DNA of 64,000 bases from an uncultured Prevotellaceae bacterium (GTDB lineage Bacteria > Bacteroidota > Bacteroidia > Bacteroidales > Bacteroidaceae): NCBI GenBank assembly GCA_900316645.1, contig ONDP01000013.1, positions 1-64,000 of the forward strand. Direction: 5' to 3'. The notes beneath the pieces were generated by a model. The model saw only the letters and a list, made by a program, of their open reading frames with translations, was not told where the DNA came from and did not search any database. Shown one piece after another: positions 9,454-17,499 of the stretch. The translations under genes and the position numbers were made by a program. The number at the start of each line of letters is the position of its first letter. Position 1 is the stretch's first letter.

Positions 9454-9457
9454 GATG

Positions 9458-9465
9458 CAAAGGTA
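9458..9465 (-). promoter_or_regulatory. -7 box of mnmA, leaderless arrangement
   Basis: TACCTTTG (9465-9458) is followed by four bases and the mnmA ATG (9453). No clear TTTG lies 20 bp upstream. Just upstream (9470-9500) AGTTCATAGT occurs twice as a direct repeat around GGATAATCC. Confidence 0.6.
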
Positions 9466-9530
9466 CAAAAGTTCATAGTGGATAATCCACAGTTCATAGT
9501 TAAATGTAGTTAATAAAAAGCATAAATCCA

Positions 9531-9560
9531 TTGTCGTTCCAAAAATAGTGTATATCTTTG
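9531..9560 (+). promoter_or_regulatory. Promoter of the SPFH cluster
   Basis: TATCTTTG at 9553-9560 is a perfect -7 box; TTG at 9531-9533 is a partial -33 box. Confidence 0.65.
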
Positions 9561-9561
9561 C

Positions 9562-9578
9562 GATATCAAATTGATATC
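9562..9578. promoter_or_regulatory. Perfect 17-bp palindrome at the transcription start of the SPFH cluster, probable operator
   Basis: GATATCAA-A-TTGATATC, two perfect 8-bp half-sites with one central base, begins one base after the -7 box and therefore covers the expected start site (about 9567). It is a good dimeric repressor site or a very short 5' hairpin. The cluster itself encodes a ribbon-helix-helix DNA-binding protein (10554-10748), the obvious candidate to bind it; that link is inference. Confidence 0.5.
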
Positions 9579-9590
9579 ATTTTAAATTAT

Positions 9591-10550
9591 ATGGTCATGA
9601 ATAAAGAAACTAAATTCAACGGAACGGTATTGAATGGATTCCTAATGCTGTTTATTGTTTTGGGACTGCTGATAGCTACGATTGTCGGTATAGTCTTTGG
9701 CATCATCCAACTCGATGAGAGCAATGGTGCTTGTGGTGGTTGGTTGCTGGGTGGCTGTGTTCTGCTGCTCTTGGCAGACATTATCAGTATGTGCAGTTTC
9801 CTTCAATTGGAGCCTAACGAGGCCCGAGTCATTACTTGGTTCGGTAAGTATGCAGGTACTTTCGGAGAAACGGGCTTTTATTGGATTAATCCCTTCTATG
9901 GTACAAAAAAAGTCAGTCTTCGTGCCCGTAACCTCGATGCAGAACCTATTAAGGTGAACGACAAAACGGGCAACCCCATCATGATAGGGTTGGTGCTGGT
10001 GTGGAAATTGAAGGACACCTATAAGGCATTGTTCGAGGTTGACACCCAGACGATGGCTTCGGCTCCCAATACCGTTGGTAGCGATACGAAAGGACTGATG
10101 AATGCACTTGAACGCTTCGTCAGCGTTCAGGGTGATGCGGCTCTTCGTCAGGTGGCAGGCCAGTATGCCTATGATAACGACAATGACGAGCCTACCCTTC
10201 GTTCGAATGCCGATGAGATTAATGAGCAGTTAGAACAGAAGCTCGACGAACGCCTTGCCTTGGCAGGTATTGAGGTAGTTGAGGCTCGTATCAATTATTT
10301 GGCATACGCTCCAGAGATTGCAGCAGTCATGTTGCGCCGCCAACAGGCCGATGCCATCATTCAGGCTCGTGAGAAGATAGTGGAAGGGGCTGTCTCTATG
10401 GTGAAGATGGCGCTTGACAAGCTTTCGACAGAAGAGATTGTAGAACTGGATGACGACAAAAAGGCAGCTATGGTTAGCAACCTGCTCGTGGTACTCTGTG
10501 GCGATGATAATGCACAGCCCGTAGTGAACACAGGAACACTGAACCATTAA
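9591..10550 (+). CDS. SPFH/Band 7 domain membrane protein
   Basis: 319 aa. Two N-terminal hydrophobic segments (about residues 10-35 and 45-65) anchor a stomatin/prohibitin-like domain starting at LEPNEARVITWFGKYAG and ending in a helical region rich in Glu/Gln/Ala (about residues 200-300). SPFH proteins form oligomeric scaffolds in membranes; no enzymatic role is implied. Start uncertain: ATG at 9591 or 9597; a TTG in the same frame at 9558 is inside the promoter box. The RHH gene begins 3 bp after the stop, so they form an operon. Confidence 0.85.
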   Translation: MVMNKETKFNGTVLNGFLMLFIVLGLLIATIVGIVFGIIQLDESNGACGGWLLGGCVLLLLADIISMCSFLQLEPNEARVITWFGKYAGTFGETGFYWINPFYGTKKVSLRARNLDAEPIKVNDKTGNPIMIGLVLVWKLKDTYKALFEVDTQTMASAPNTVGSDTKGLMNALERFVSVQGDAALRQVAGQYAYDNDNDEPTLRSNADEINEQLEQKLDERLALAGIEVVEARINYLAYAPEIAAVMLRRQQADAIIQAREKIVEGAVSMVKMALDKLSTEEIVELDDDKKAAMVSNLLVVLCGDDNAQPVVNTGTLNH

Positions 10551-10553
10551 TCA

Positions 10554-10748
10554 ATGGCTAAGAAAGAAAGCAAGAGCTTTATCCTTCGTGTTGACGCTGA
10601 AACGATGAACGCGATAGAGGCATGGGCTGCGGACGAGTTCCGCAGCACCAATGGCCAGTTGCAGTGGATCATCACCGAGGCATTGCGTAAGGCCAAGCGT
10701 CTGCCAAAAAAGAAAAAAGGAAACAACAATGAAGAAACAGAAATTTAA
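10554..10748 (+). CDS. Arc-like ribbon-helix-helix DNA-binding protein
   Basis: 64 aa. SFILRVDAETMNAIEAW then a second helix and a Lys-rich tail (RLPKKKKG) match the Arc/MetJ ribbon-helix-helix fold: a beta strand with alternating contact residues (SFILRV), then two helices. Such proteins bind DNA as dimers of dimers at short palindromes. I remember the order SPFH - Arc-like - DUF1648 as recurrent in Bacteroidales, so it may regulate the cluster through the palindrome at 9562-9578 (inference). Its last 20 bases overlap the start of the next gene. Confidence 0.8.
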   Translation: MAKKESKSFILRVDAETMNAIEAWAADEFRSTNGQLQWIITEALRKAKRLPKKKKGNNNEETEI

Positions 10749-11193
10749 AGTAGAACGTAGCACGGAAGGGACCGTCTTTGAACTTGCCTTTTTGTCGTTG
10801 GCCATTGTCGTATGGGTAGCTATACTATTGTTCTACAATCAGGCTCCAGACATTATTCCTACCCATTTCGGACCATCTGGCGCTCCTAATGCCTACGGCT
10901 CCAAGGCGCATATCTTTTTCCCTTGTATATTGATAACAGTCGTTGCCGCCTTTATGATGGCAGGGTCTTACTTTCCTCATTCCGTCAATCTGCCTGGTAT
11001 CTATCTCGTTAATGAGCGGCAGGCTGCATTAAGCACCAGGCTTATGCGTATCTTGGGTATCATGTCGCTACTGTTAGCAGGAGCCATTGCCTTGGATATG
11101 CTGCGTGGGCATCTCTTGTTTGTGCTGATAATGATTGTCGTCGTGGTGCTGGTTTGTGCAGTATTCATATATCTTATCTATAAAAACAAGTAG
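10729..11193 (+). CDS. DUF1648-type membrane protein
   Basis: 154 aa with four predicted membrane helices (about residues 15-35, 60-80, 105-125, 128-150). The loop PTHFGPSGAPNAYGSK is the DUF1648 hallmark, known from SdpI-type immunity proteins and many Gram-positive and Bacteroidetes membrane proteins of unknown role. The frame extends upstream inside the RHH gene, but the ATG at 10729, preceded by AAAAGGAAACA, is chosen; the 20-bp overlap suggests translational coupling. A role in envelope stress or immunity is possible but not shown. Confidence 0.8.
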   Translation: MKKQKFKVERSTEGTVFELAFLSLAIVVWVAILLFYNQAPDIIPTHFGPSGAPNAYGSKAHIFFPCILITVVAAFMMAGSYFPHSVNLPGIYLVNERQAALSTRLMRILGIMSLLLAGAIALDMLRGHLLFVLIMIVVVVLVCAVFIYLIYKNK

Positions 11194-11195
11194 CT

Positions 11196-11474
11196 ATGAA
11201 CATGTCTAAATTTACAACCTATCTGAAATATGTCGGACTATTCTTTATAGTATTGGAGATAGTTTGCGGCTTGGCAATATACCATTCGACGTATGGCTTC
11301 AAGTATAGCGATACGCTACGCTATTTGCTTTACATGGGTGTATTCCTGCAGGTGCCGGGATGGGGCTATAAGTTATGGCACTTCAAAGCTTACAAAGAAG
11401 AAAACAAGAACAGGCTCATCGAGTGGGTATTGTTAGCTGCCCTTGTGGTATTGTTTATAATATTTAAAGGTTAA
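11196..11474 (+). CDS. Small inner-membrane protein, unknown
   Basis: 92 aa with three hydrophobic segments (about residues 8-28, 42-58 and 74-90) and a Lys-rich stretch between the last two. It starts two bases after the DUF1648 gene stops, so it is part of the SPFH operon. A second ATG at 11202 is an alternative start. No family recognised. Confidence 0.65.
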   Translation: MNMSKFTTYLKYVGLFFIVLEIVCGLAIYHSTYGFKYSDTLRYLLYMGVFLQVPGWGYKLWHFKAYKEENKNRLIEWVLLAALVVLFIIFKG

Positions 11475-11489
11475 TTCAAAAATATAATT

Positions 11490-12344
11490 ATGATAGAACT
11501 AAAGAACGAACAGTTGACCATTCGTGTCGCTGAGAAAGGAGCCGAACTCCAGAGTGTGAAAGACAGTGAGGGTAGGGAATATATGTGGCAGGCAGGCGCT
11601 GAGTGGCCTCGCCATTCACCTGTTTTGTTTCCGCTGGTTTGCAGTGTTAACGACAATACCTATCGTGTGGATGGTAAAGAATATCACTTGCCACGTCATG
11701 GTTTTGCCCGTGACAGTGAGTTTACTTTAGTCTCTCAATCACCAGAGAAAGTAACTTTTGCCCTTCATGATAATGAAGAGACACTGAAGGTGTATCCTTA
11801 TCATTTCAATCTCGCCATTACTTATCGTCTGGAGGGCAACAGAATACATGTCATCTGGCATGTAGAGAATACCGATGCCCGGGAGATCCATTTCCAGATT
11901 GGTGGGCATCCTGCCTTTAATGTACCAGGAGGAAAACTGCAGGGAATTATCAAACTTGACAACGAGGAACCGATGGACGCGCTGAGGAGCTACGCTGACG
12001 GTAGTCATGATATGGTGGAGGTTCCTTTGGAGGCAGATATGGGTATTTTGGAGATATCGAACAATTTCTTCCGTAACGACAGTGTGAAGATTCATAAGAG
12101 CCAGACCCGTAGGGCCATGTTGATGGACACCGATGGCGAGCCTGCTGTGACTGTTGATTATAAGACACCCGTTTGTGCCTTCTGGAGTCCTTATGACAAA
12201 CAGGCTCCTTTCGTGTGCATCGAACCTTGGTATGGTATTGGTGACCCCCGTGGTTTCAATGGCGAGTTTAAGGACAAGCCTCTAATGAACCATCTCCAGC
12301 CAGGAGCTTCCTTTATGTCAAGATATACAATAACAATTAAATAA
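11490..12344 (+). CDS. Aldose 1-epimerase-like (galactose mutarotase superfamily) protein
   Basis: 284 aa, cytosolic. The beta-sandwich pattern of the mutarotase-like family is clear: GAELQSVKD near the N-terminus, HGFARDSEF, HFQIGGHPAFNVP (catalytic His region) and CIEPWYGIGD with the conserved Glu near the C-terminus. The family interconverts anomers of free or phosphorylated hexoses; the short form seen here resembles the LacX/YeaD-like branch, whose substrates are often unknown. It follows the SPFH operon after 15 bp and may be co-transcribed. Confidence 0.85.
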   Translation: MIELKNEQLTIRVAEKGAELQSVKDSEGREYMWQAGAEWPRHSPVLFPLVCSVNDNTYRVDGKEYHLPRHGFARDSEFTLVSQSPEKVTFALHDNEETLKVYPYHFNLAITYRLEGNRIHVIWHVENTDAREIHFQIGGHPAFNVPGGKLQGIIKLDNEEPMDALRSYADGSHDMVEVPLEADMGILEISNNFFRNDSVKIHKSQTRRAMLMDTDGEPAVTVDYKTPVCAFWSPYDKQAPFVCIEPWYGIGDPRGFNGEFKDKPLMNHLQPGASFMSRYTITIK

Positions 12345-12356
12345 GAAAGATAAACA

Positions 12357-12830
12357 ATGAAGAAACTTCTTTTATTATGCGTCGGTCTGTTGCTGACACT
12401 CACCATTCAGGCACAGGATATGAAGGGACGCATTTATTTCAACGGTAATATGAGTGTTACCCATCTGCTTGGTGAGAAAGATAACGAGACGCCGGAGCAA
12501 CGCGAGCAGCGTGTGACAGTGATGAATGAAATCTTCACCATGACAGTGACCATCGAGTTTATCAATAGCCACGACATGCGTATGAAGATGAAAATCATCA
12601 TGGATAAAGAGCGTGCCAAGGAACTGGGCGTCAGCTGGGCCAATCGCAAGATGTGGCAGGCCGACTTGGTATTCAAGACTAAGTTTTACAATTATAAGTC
12701 ACGCTATACTGCCAATGACGGCATCATCAAGATTGAGGACAATGGTTCGAAAATGATTCTCAGTGAGGATGGTGAACTTCTGTCGGTGGATGACAGTGAT
12801 ATGAAGGCAACACTTAAGAGAATAAGGTAA
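12357..12830 (+). CDS. Secreted protein of unknown function
   Basis: 157 aa with a clear signal peptide (MKKLLLLCVGLLLTLTIQAQ). The mature part has an NG-x-MSVTHLLGE strand region, a Met-rich strand (HDMRMKMKIIMDKE) and a C-terminal sheet region, with no cysteines. It follows the epimerase gene by 12 bp and converges on rsgA, with only two bases between the two stop codons. No family recognised. Confidence 0.6.
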   Translation: MKKLLLLCVGLLLTLTIQAQDMKGRIYFNGNMSVTHLLGEKDNETPEQREQRVTVMNEIFTMTVTIEFINSHDMRMKMKIIMDKERAKELGVSWANRKMWQADLVFKTKFYNYKSRYTANDGIIKIEDNGSKMILSEDGELLSVDDSDMKATLKRIR

Positions 12831-12832
12831 GG

Positions 12833-13801
12833 CTAATACGCCTCACGATACTTATTCTCATCCTTGTCCTCAAGCATTGAGAGGTAAGACTGGTAGCGGC
12901 TCTGAGCAATGTAGTGATCTTCCACTGCTTTCAGAACCGCACAACCAGGTTCATGGGTGTGGGTGCAATCGGAGAAACGGCATTGCTTGGAAAACTCAAA
13001 AATCTCCTTGAAATAGCTGGTCAATTCCTCTTTCTCCATATCAAACGTGCCGAACCCCTTGATGCCAGGAGTGTCAATAAGCCAGCTCTTGACTGTTGAA
13101 AGTTGAACGTCAGGAGTTGAAAGAGGTATCATCTCAGAGAAGGTGGTGGTGTGCATACCCGTCTGATGGGCTTCACTGATATCTGCTACTCTTTGATTGG
13201 CATGTGGCACCAATCGGTTAATGAGGGTCGACTTACCAACACCGCTATTGCCGCTAAGCAGCGTAATCTTACCTTCCAATTTTTCTCTCAGTGCCTCTAC
13301 ACCGTCGCCTTCAGTAGCAGAGATGGCATGGCACTCATAGCCGATAGTCTCGTAGAGTTGTATCATCATCTCCTGATAGTGGTGCTCGTCTTCATTTAGT
13401 AAGTCTGACTTGTTAAACACGAGAACAACAGGGATACGATAAGCCTCAGCAGAAGCAAGGAAACGATCAATGAAGGTGGTGGAGGTTTCTGGTTTTACCA
13501 CAGTCACCACCAACAGTGCTTGGTCAACATTGGCAGCCAGAATATGGCTTTGCTTTGATAGGTTGATACTCTTGCGGATGATGTAGTTACGACGGTCTTC
13601 GATTTCTGTAATCCACGCCCCCTCCTGACCTCCCCCTGATGAAGGGGAAGAAATCACCACCCTGTCGCCAACAGCCACAGGGTTAGTAGAGCGTATTCCC
13701 TTGATGCGGAAATTCCCCTTTACCTTACAATCGACAGTTGATCCATCGTCCGTCAGGACGGTGTACCAACTGCCAGTATTCTTAATAACAAGACCTTTCA
13801 C
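12833..13801 (-). CDS. rsgA: Ribosome small-subunit-dependent GTPase RsgA
   Basis: Circularly permuted GTPase that checks late 30S maturation. 322 aa. Order of motifs: OB-fold N-terminus, NKSD (G4), SATEGDG, then [10 protein letters not shown] (G1), DTPG (G3), and a C-terminal zinc site of the form C-x4-C-x-H-x5-C ([14 protein letters not shown]). The start is a GTG (13801-13799) buried in four perfect 7-base repeats, so repeat number could alter initiation. Second gene of an operon with frr, 32 bp upstream. Confidence 0.95.
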   Translation of the reverse strand: MKGLVIKNTGSWYTVLTDDGSTVDCKVKGNFRIKGIRSTNPVAVGDRVVISSPSSGGGQEGAWITEIEDRRNYIIRKSINLSKQSHILAANVDQALLVVTVVKPETSTTFIDRFLASAEAYRIPVVLVFNKSDLLNEDEHHYQEMMIQLYETIGYECHAISATEGDGVEALREKLEGKITLLSGNSGVGKSTLINRLVPHANQRVADISEAHQTGMHTTTFSEMIPLSTPDVQLSTVKSWLIDTPGIKGFGTFDMEKEELTSYFKEIFEFSKQCRFSDCTHTHEPGCAVLKAVEDHYIAQSRYQSYLSMLEDKDENKYREAY

Positions 13802-13823
13802 TCTTCACTTTTCACTTTTCACT
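13796..13823 (-). repeat. Four exact-phase heptamer repeats over the rsgA start codon
   Basis: Read on the minus strand, 13823 to 13796 is AGTGAAA, AGTGAAA, AGTGAAG, AGTGAAA; the GTG in the last copy is the rsgA start codon. Seven-base units are not codon multiples, so gain or loss of one changes the leader and the nearby GTGs, not the protein. A short palindrome, AGCGCTTCGCT, sits just upstream. Confidence 0.7.
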
Positions 13824-13833
13824 AGCGAAGCGC

Positions 13834-14394
13834 TTAGACGGTCATAATTTCTTTGTTCTTAGCCTCCATCAAGTCATCAAGTTTCTTGATGAATTTGTCG
13901 TGAAGCTTCTGCAACTCCTGCTCGGCATCTTTCTCGTTGTCCTCAGAAAGACCGTCCTTGATGGCTTTCTTCAGTTTATCCTTGATGTCGGCACGAACAT
14001 TGCGAACTTCGACTTTTGCTTTCTCTGCAATCTTGTTGCACTGCTTCACCAGTTCACGACGGCGCTCTTCTGTAGGCTGGGGAATACCCAAACGGATAAT
14101 CTCACCATTGTTTTCGGGAGTAATGCCTACGTCCGAGTCCATGATAGCCTTCTCAATGTCGCGAATCTGCTTTTTGTCCCAAGGCTTGATGGCAATGGTA
14201 CGAGCATCAGGGGTTGAGATGTTGGCAACTTGGTTCAAAGGCACCTTCGAACCATAGGATTCTACACGCACGCCATCCAGAATGGCTACGTTGGCACGGC
14301 CTGCACGAACGCGACTCAGTTCCTCTTCAAGGAACATTGCAGCCATCTCCATGCGTTCTTCTGCCGAAGCTAAGGTCTGTTTTACGTCTATCAT
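13834..14394 (-). CDS. frr: Ribosome-recycling factor
   Basis: Splits post-termination ribosomes together with EF-G. 186 aa, usual length. The pattern is complete: M(I)DVKQTLASAEERM, RAGRANVAILDGV, the small beta domain with ISTPDARTIAI and DVGITPENNG, then the long helix pair starting PTEERRRELVK. The frame extends 10 codons upstream but the ATG at 14394 gives the normal start. First gene of the frr-rsgA operon. Confidence 0.96.
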   Translation of the reverse strand: MIDVKQTLASAEERMEMAAMFLEEELSRVRAGRANVAILDGVRVESYGSKVPLNQVANISTPDARTIAIKPWDKKQIRDIEKAIMDSDVGITPENNGEIIRLGIPQPTEERRRELVKQCNKIAEKAKVEVRNVRADIKDKLKKAIKDGLSEDNEKDAEQELQKLHDKFIKKLDDLMEAKNKEIMTV

Positions 14395-14421
14395 ATTAAT
14401 AAATGTATTAGTATCTATGTG

Positions 14422-14454
14422 CAAAATTACAAAAAAAATCGCATTTCCAAAAAA
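14422..14454 (-). promoter_or_regulatory. Promoter of frr-rsgA
   Basis: TAATTTTG (14429-14422) on the minus strand is a good -7 box, with a TTTG about 18 bp upstream (near 14451). The frr ATG is 28 bp downstream. Confidence 0.6.
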
Positions 14455-14490
14455 AGATGGAGTAAAAATGCGACGTTTGTATATTTTTAT

Positions 14491-14498
14491 TATATTTG
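14491..14498 (+). promoter_or_regulatory. -7 box of the secreted propeller-like protein gene
   Basis: TATATTTG at 14491-14498, 26 bp before the ATG at 14524; no clear -33 box. It is divergent from the frr promoter. Confidence 0.5.
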
Positions 14499-14523
14499 CA
14501 ATCGAATATCAATTATTATGCTT

Positions 14524-15417
14524 ATGAAAAAAACTGTATTCCTTATTCCATTCCTGTTGTATGCACTGATAGGTGGTGCTCAGGATTTTAAATCTGAAGT
14601 GGTTTTGGTGAATGTGCCAAATTTTAATGGCAAGACGTTGACAAAGGCTCCTGTAGGTAAAAGCAAGACGGTGCAGTTGGTGCGCACCAAATTCTCAAAG
14701 CCCCTGGATAGCTACACCTCGCTGGCACTGCCTTCGCTCAAGTTGGGAAACATCATCGGACATCCCACGTTGGGTTGGGACGATATCGATTTCAAGGTGC
14801 CTGAGGGTGTACCTGCTGAATATGACAGCGAGTGGGTGCTCAACGACGTGTTTACTGATGGCGACTTTCCAGTGGCTATCTATGGCAGAAAACCAAGTAG
14901 TGAGAAACTGCCTTGGGGCGAGACGGAGCAGGATATCTCCTGTCGCGGTCGAGAGCCTCATCTTATTATGTTGCTTGACCCTGCCAGAGAAGTGAAAAAG
15001 GTATATAACACACGCGAACTGACTTTCCCTCCTAATGAGCGTAATAGACAAGAAGTGCAATGGGCTGTAGTGAAGGATGGTGTGCTGTATTTCATGGAAA
15101 CGAATAGGGTGGCACCCGACAAGAACTCTATGGGGCATTACTTGGTGGCTGTGGACATCAATACCGATCAGACACTATGGATGAGTAAGCCTCGCACAGC
15201 AAATTCTAGCAATTTCCTGATTGTTGACAATTCCATTATCTGCGGTCAGGGCGGTTCTGGCATTCCCGACTATATTTATGTATTGAACCGCTATACAGGT
15301 GTTAGAACGCACGAATACTGGATTCCTACGGCAGCCAGTTGGTTTTCAATCGGTGAAGACGGACAACTGTACGTAGCACTCTACGACAAGCATATGGCAT
15401 TTAAAATTGCAAAATAG
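14524..15417 (+). CDS. Secreted protein, probable beta-propeller, function unknown
   Basis: 297 aa with a signal peptide (MKKTVFLIPFLLYALIGGAQ). Short strand-turn-strand units recur, such as GVLYFMETNRVAPD, YLVAVDINTDQTLW, IYVLNRYTGVRTHEY and GQLYVALYDKHMAFKI, the style of PQQ/quinoprotein-type propeller blades that alternate 'value' strands with D/N-x-x-T-G turns. No catalytic motif is visible. ATG at 14518 is an alternative start; the frame open from 14419 reads through the promoter and is not used. Monocistronic. Confidence 0.6.
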   Translation: MKKTVFLIPFLLYALIGGAQDFKSEVVLVNVPNFNGKTLTKAPVGKSKTVQLVRTKFSKPLDSYTSLALPSLKLGNIIGHPTLGWDDIDFKVPEGVPAEYDSEWVLNDVFTDGDFPVAIYGRKPSSEKLPWGETEQDISCRGREPHLIMLLDPAREVKKVYNTRELTFPPNERNRQEVQWAVVKDGVLYFMETNRVAPDKNSMGHYLVAVDINTDQTLWMSKPRTANSSNFLIVDNSIICGQGGSGIPDYIYVLNRYTGVRTHEYWIPTAASWFSIGEDGQLYVALYDKHMAFKIAK

Positions 15418-15455
15418 AGAGCTGGGCTTTCCTGCTTATAGTAAGGATAAAAAAA

Positions 15456-15484
15456 AGACTCAGGGTTTTCGGTTCCCTGAGTCT
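15456..15484. terminator. Bidirectional terminator between the propeller-like gene and nhaD
   Basis: AGACTCAGGG (15456-15465) pairs perfectly with CCCTGAGTCT (15475-15484) across a nine-base loop, with A-run before and T-run after; it serves two convergent genes. Confidence 0.88.
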
Positions 15485-15495
15485 TTTTGATGTGT

Positions 15496-16824
15496 TTAGA
15501 AGAATAGCATGCGCTCTATCCAATAGATGAGAATACCGCAGAGATAGCCAACAAAGGCAATCCACGTTATGCGTTTCAGATACCAGCCGAAGGTGATCTT
15601 CTCGAGCCCCATGACAACAACACCTGCAGCAGAACCAATTATCAGCATCGAACCACCAACACCAGCGCAGTATGCCAGCAATTGCCAGAAGATGCCGTCC
15701 ACGGCCATCGGACCAGCCTCGGCAACAGGATACATTCCCATACAGCCTGCTACCAATGGAACGTTATCTACGATACTTGACAAGACACCGATAATGCCGT
15801 TAATGAGATAATAATTGCCTGAGAAAGCTTCGTTGAGTCCCTCGCCCATCGCTGTCAGAACACCAATCTCCTGCAGTACGGCAACAGCCATCAGGATACC
15901 AAGGAAGAACATGATGGTCGAAAGGTCGATTTTCGACATAATATCACTAACACGTTTCGCCATCGTATCATCCTCATCTGTGTTATAGTGGAAAATCTCA
16001 GTGGTTGTCCATAGAATGCCCAGAACCAGCAGGATGCCCATAAATGGTGGCAGGTGAGTCAGCGTCTTGAAGATAGGTACGAAGATCAAACCGCCAACAC
16101 CCAACCAGAAAATAATATCACGTTGAATCTTGGTAAACTGGCTTGCTGTTGATTTTGGCAGGTTCTGCTCTTTGTCGAATTTGCCCTTCAGATGCATGCT
16201 GATGATGCCGGCAGGGATAATCATAGAGACCAGCGATGGGATGAAAATCTCAGTGATGACACCTTGAGTAGTAATGACACCCTTAATCCACAGCATGATG
16301 GTGGTTACGTCGCCGATAGGGGAGAATGCTCCGCCTGAATTGGCTGAAATAATGATGAGGGCAGCATAGAGCAGTCGCTCTTCACGGCTTTGTACCAGTT
16401 TGCGCAGCACCATAATCATCACGATAGACGTGGTAAGGTTGTCGAGGATAGCCGACAGTAAGAAGGTCATAAATGCCACGCGCCACATCAGCTTGCGCTT
16501 TGAACGTGTCTTCAATGCATCGCGCACAAAGTTGAAACCGCCATTCGAGTCAACAATCTCGACGATAGTCATGGCACCCATTAGGAAAAACAAAGTGCCT
16601 GCAGCATCACCTAAGTGGTGTTCAATGACCCCGGAGATGTGGTGAACCGCGTCACCGCTTACAGCTGGGTAGAACGATGTCGGATTCAGCATCAGCAGTG
16701 TCCAGCATATTACACACATGAGCAAGGCGATAGCAGCCTTGTTGACTCTTGTCAAACTTTCGAGGGCAATGCACATATAGCCAATCACGAAAGATACAAC
16801 AATTAGGATAGATAAAGTTGTCAT
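15496..16824 (-). CDS. nhaD: Na+/H+ antiporter NhaD
   Basis: Inner-membrane sodium/proton antiporter of the arsenite/anion permease (ion transporter) superfamily. 442 aa with about 11-12 hydrophobic segments. Family patterns seen: VEIVDSNGGF, LLSAILDNLTTSIVMIMV, SANSGGAFSPIGDVTTIMLW and the second-half repeat VDNVPLVAG with GVGGSMLIIGSAAGV. It is monocistronic or a late gene after the deacetylase (38 bp gap), and shares a terminator with the opposite gene. Confidence 0.92.
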   Translation of the reverse strand: MTTLSILIVVSFVIGYMCIALESLTRVNKAAIALLMCVICWTLLMLNPTSFYPAVSGDAVHHISGVIEHHLGDAAGTLFFLMGAMTIVEIVDSNGGFNFVRDALKTRSKRKLMWRVAFMTFLLSAILDNLTTSIVMIMVLRKLVQSREERLLYAALIIISANSGGAFSPIGDVTTIMLWIKGVITTQGVITEIFIPSLVSMIIPAGIISMHLKGKFDKEQNLPKSTASQFTKIQRDIIFWLGVGGLIFVPIFKTLTHLPPFMGILLVLGILWTTTEIFHYNTDEDDTMAKRVSDIMSKIDLSTIMFFLGILMAVAVLQEIGVLTAMGEGLNEAFSGNYYLINGIIGVLSSIVDNVPLVAGCMGMYPVAEAGPMAVDGIFWQLLAYCAGVGGSMLIIGSAAGVVVMGLEKITFGWYLKRITWIAFVGYLCGILIYWIERMLFF

Positions 16825-16862
16825 TATATAATTGCTTTAAATTTGTTTTTATTACTTTCGGT

Positions 16863-17474
16863 CTATTTGAAAATCTTAAAGGCATAACCCTGTTCCATGA
16901 GCCATTCGATGGCCTGGGGCAGGGCCGTATGTAGTTTGTCGATACTTTTCAGCGAGTCGTGGAAGGTGATGATGCTGCCATTGCGGGCATAGCGCTTCAC
17001 ATTATTAAGAACGTCTTCGGCAGTGAGCCACTTGGAATAGTCGCGAGTGACGAGATCCCACATGACAATACGATATTTGCGGCCTAGCCAAGCATATTGA
17101 CTCAGGCGCATCCATCCGTGAGGAGGACGTACTAGATTGGTGTGCAGATAAGCATTAGCTTTCTCTACATTATAACTGTAGTCATGGATTGTATGACGGA
17201 ATCCGCTGATATGGTTATGGGTGTGATTGCCAATGCGGTGGCCCTCATCGACCACCCGCTGGTATAAATCAGGATATTTACGTACATTGTCGCCAACCAT
17301 AAAGAAAGTAGCTTTAATGCCGTAGTGTTTCAACGTTTCGAGAATGAATGGCGTGGCCTCGGGAATGGGACCGTCGTCGAAGGTCAGATAAACAGCCTTC
17401 TCGTGACGATCCATTCGCCATGTTGCCCTGGGATATAACCAGCGCAGCCATATTGCCGGTTGCTCGATAAACAC
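16863..17474 (-). CDS. Polysaccharide deacetylase family protein (NodB domain)
   Basis: 203 aa. The NodB-type catalytic motifs are in place: TFDDGP (base Asp and metal Asp), HTHNH (metal His pair), RPPHG (motif 3) and ITFHD near the C-terminus (motif 5). Such enzymes remove acetyl or similar groups from N-acetylated sugars in peptidoglycan or surface glycans. There is no obvious signal peptide; a hydrophobic WLRWLYP stretch near the N-terminus may associate with the membrane. The start is GTG (17474), preceded by AAAAGG. It follows the DUF2723 gene by 25 bp, suggesting joint envelope-glycan work. Confidence 0.85.
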   Translation of the reverse strand: MFIEQPAIWLRWLYPRATWRMDRHEKAVYLTFDDGPIPEATPFILETLKHYGIKATFFMVGDNVRKYPDLYQRVVDEGHRIGNHTHNHISGFRHTIHDYSYNVEKANAYLHTNLVRPPHGWMRLSQYAWLGRKYRIVMWDLVTRDYSKWLTAEDVLNNVKRYARNGSIITFHDSLKSIDKLHTALPQAIEWLMEQGYAFKIFK

Positions 17475-17499
17475 CTTTTGTTATTTATTATTTGACAAT

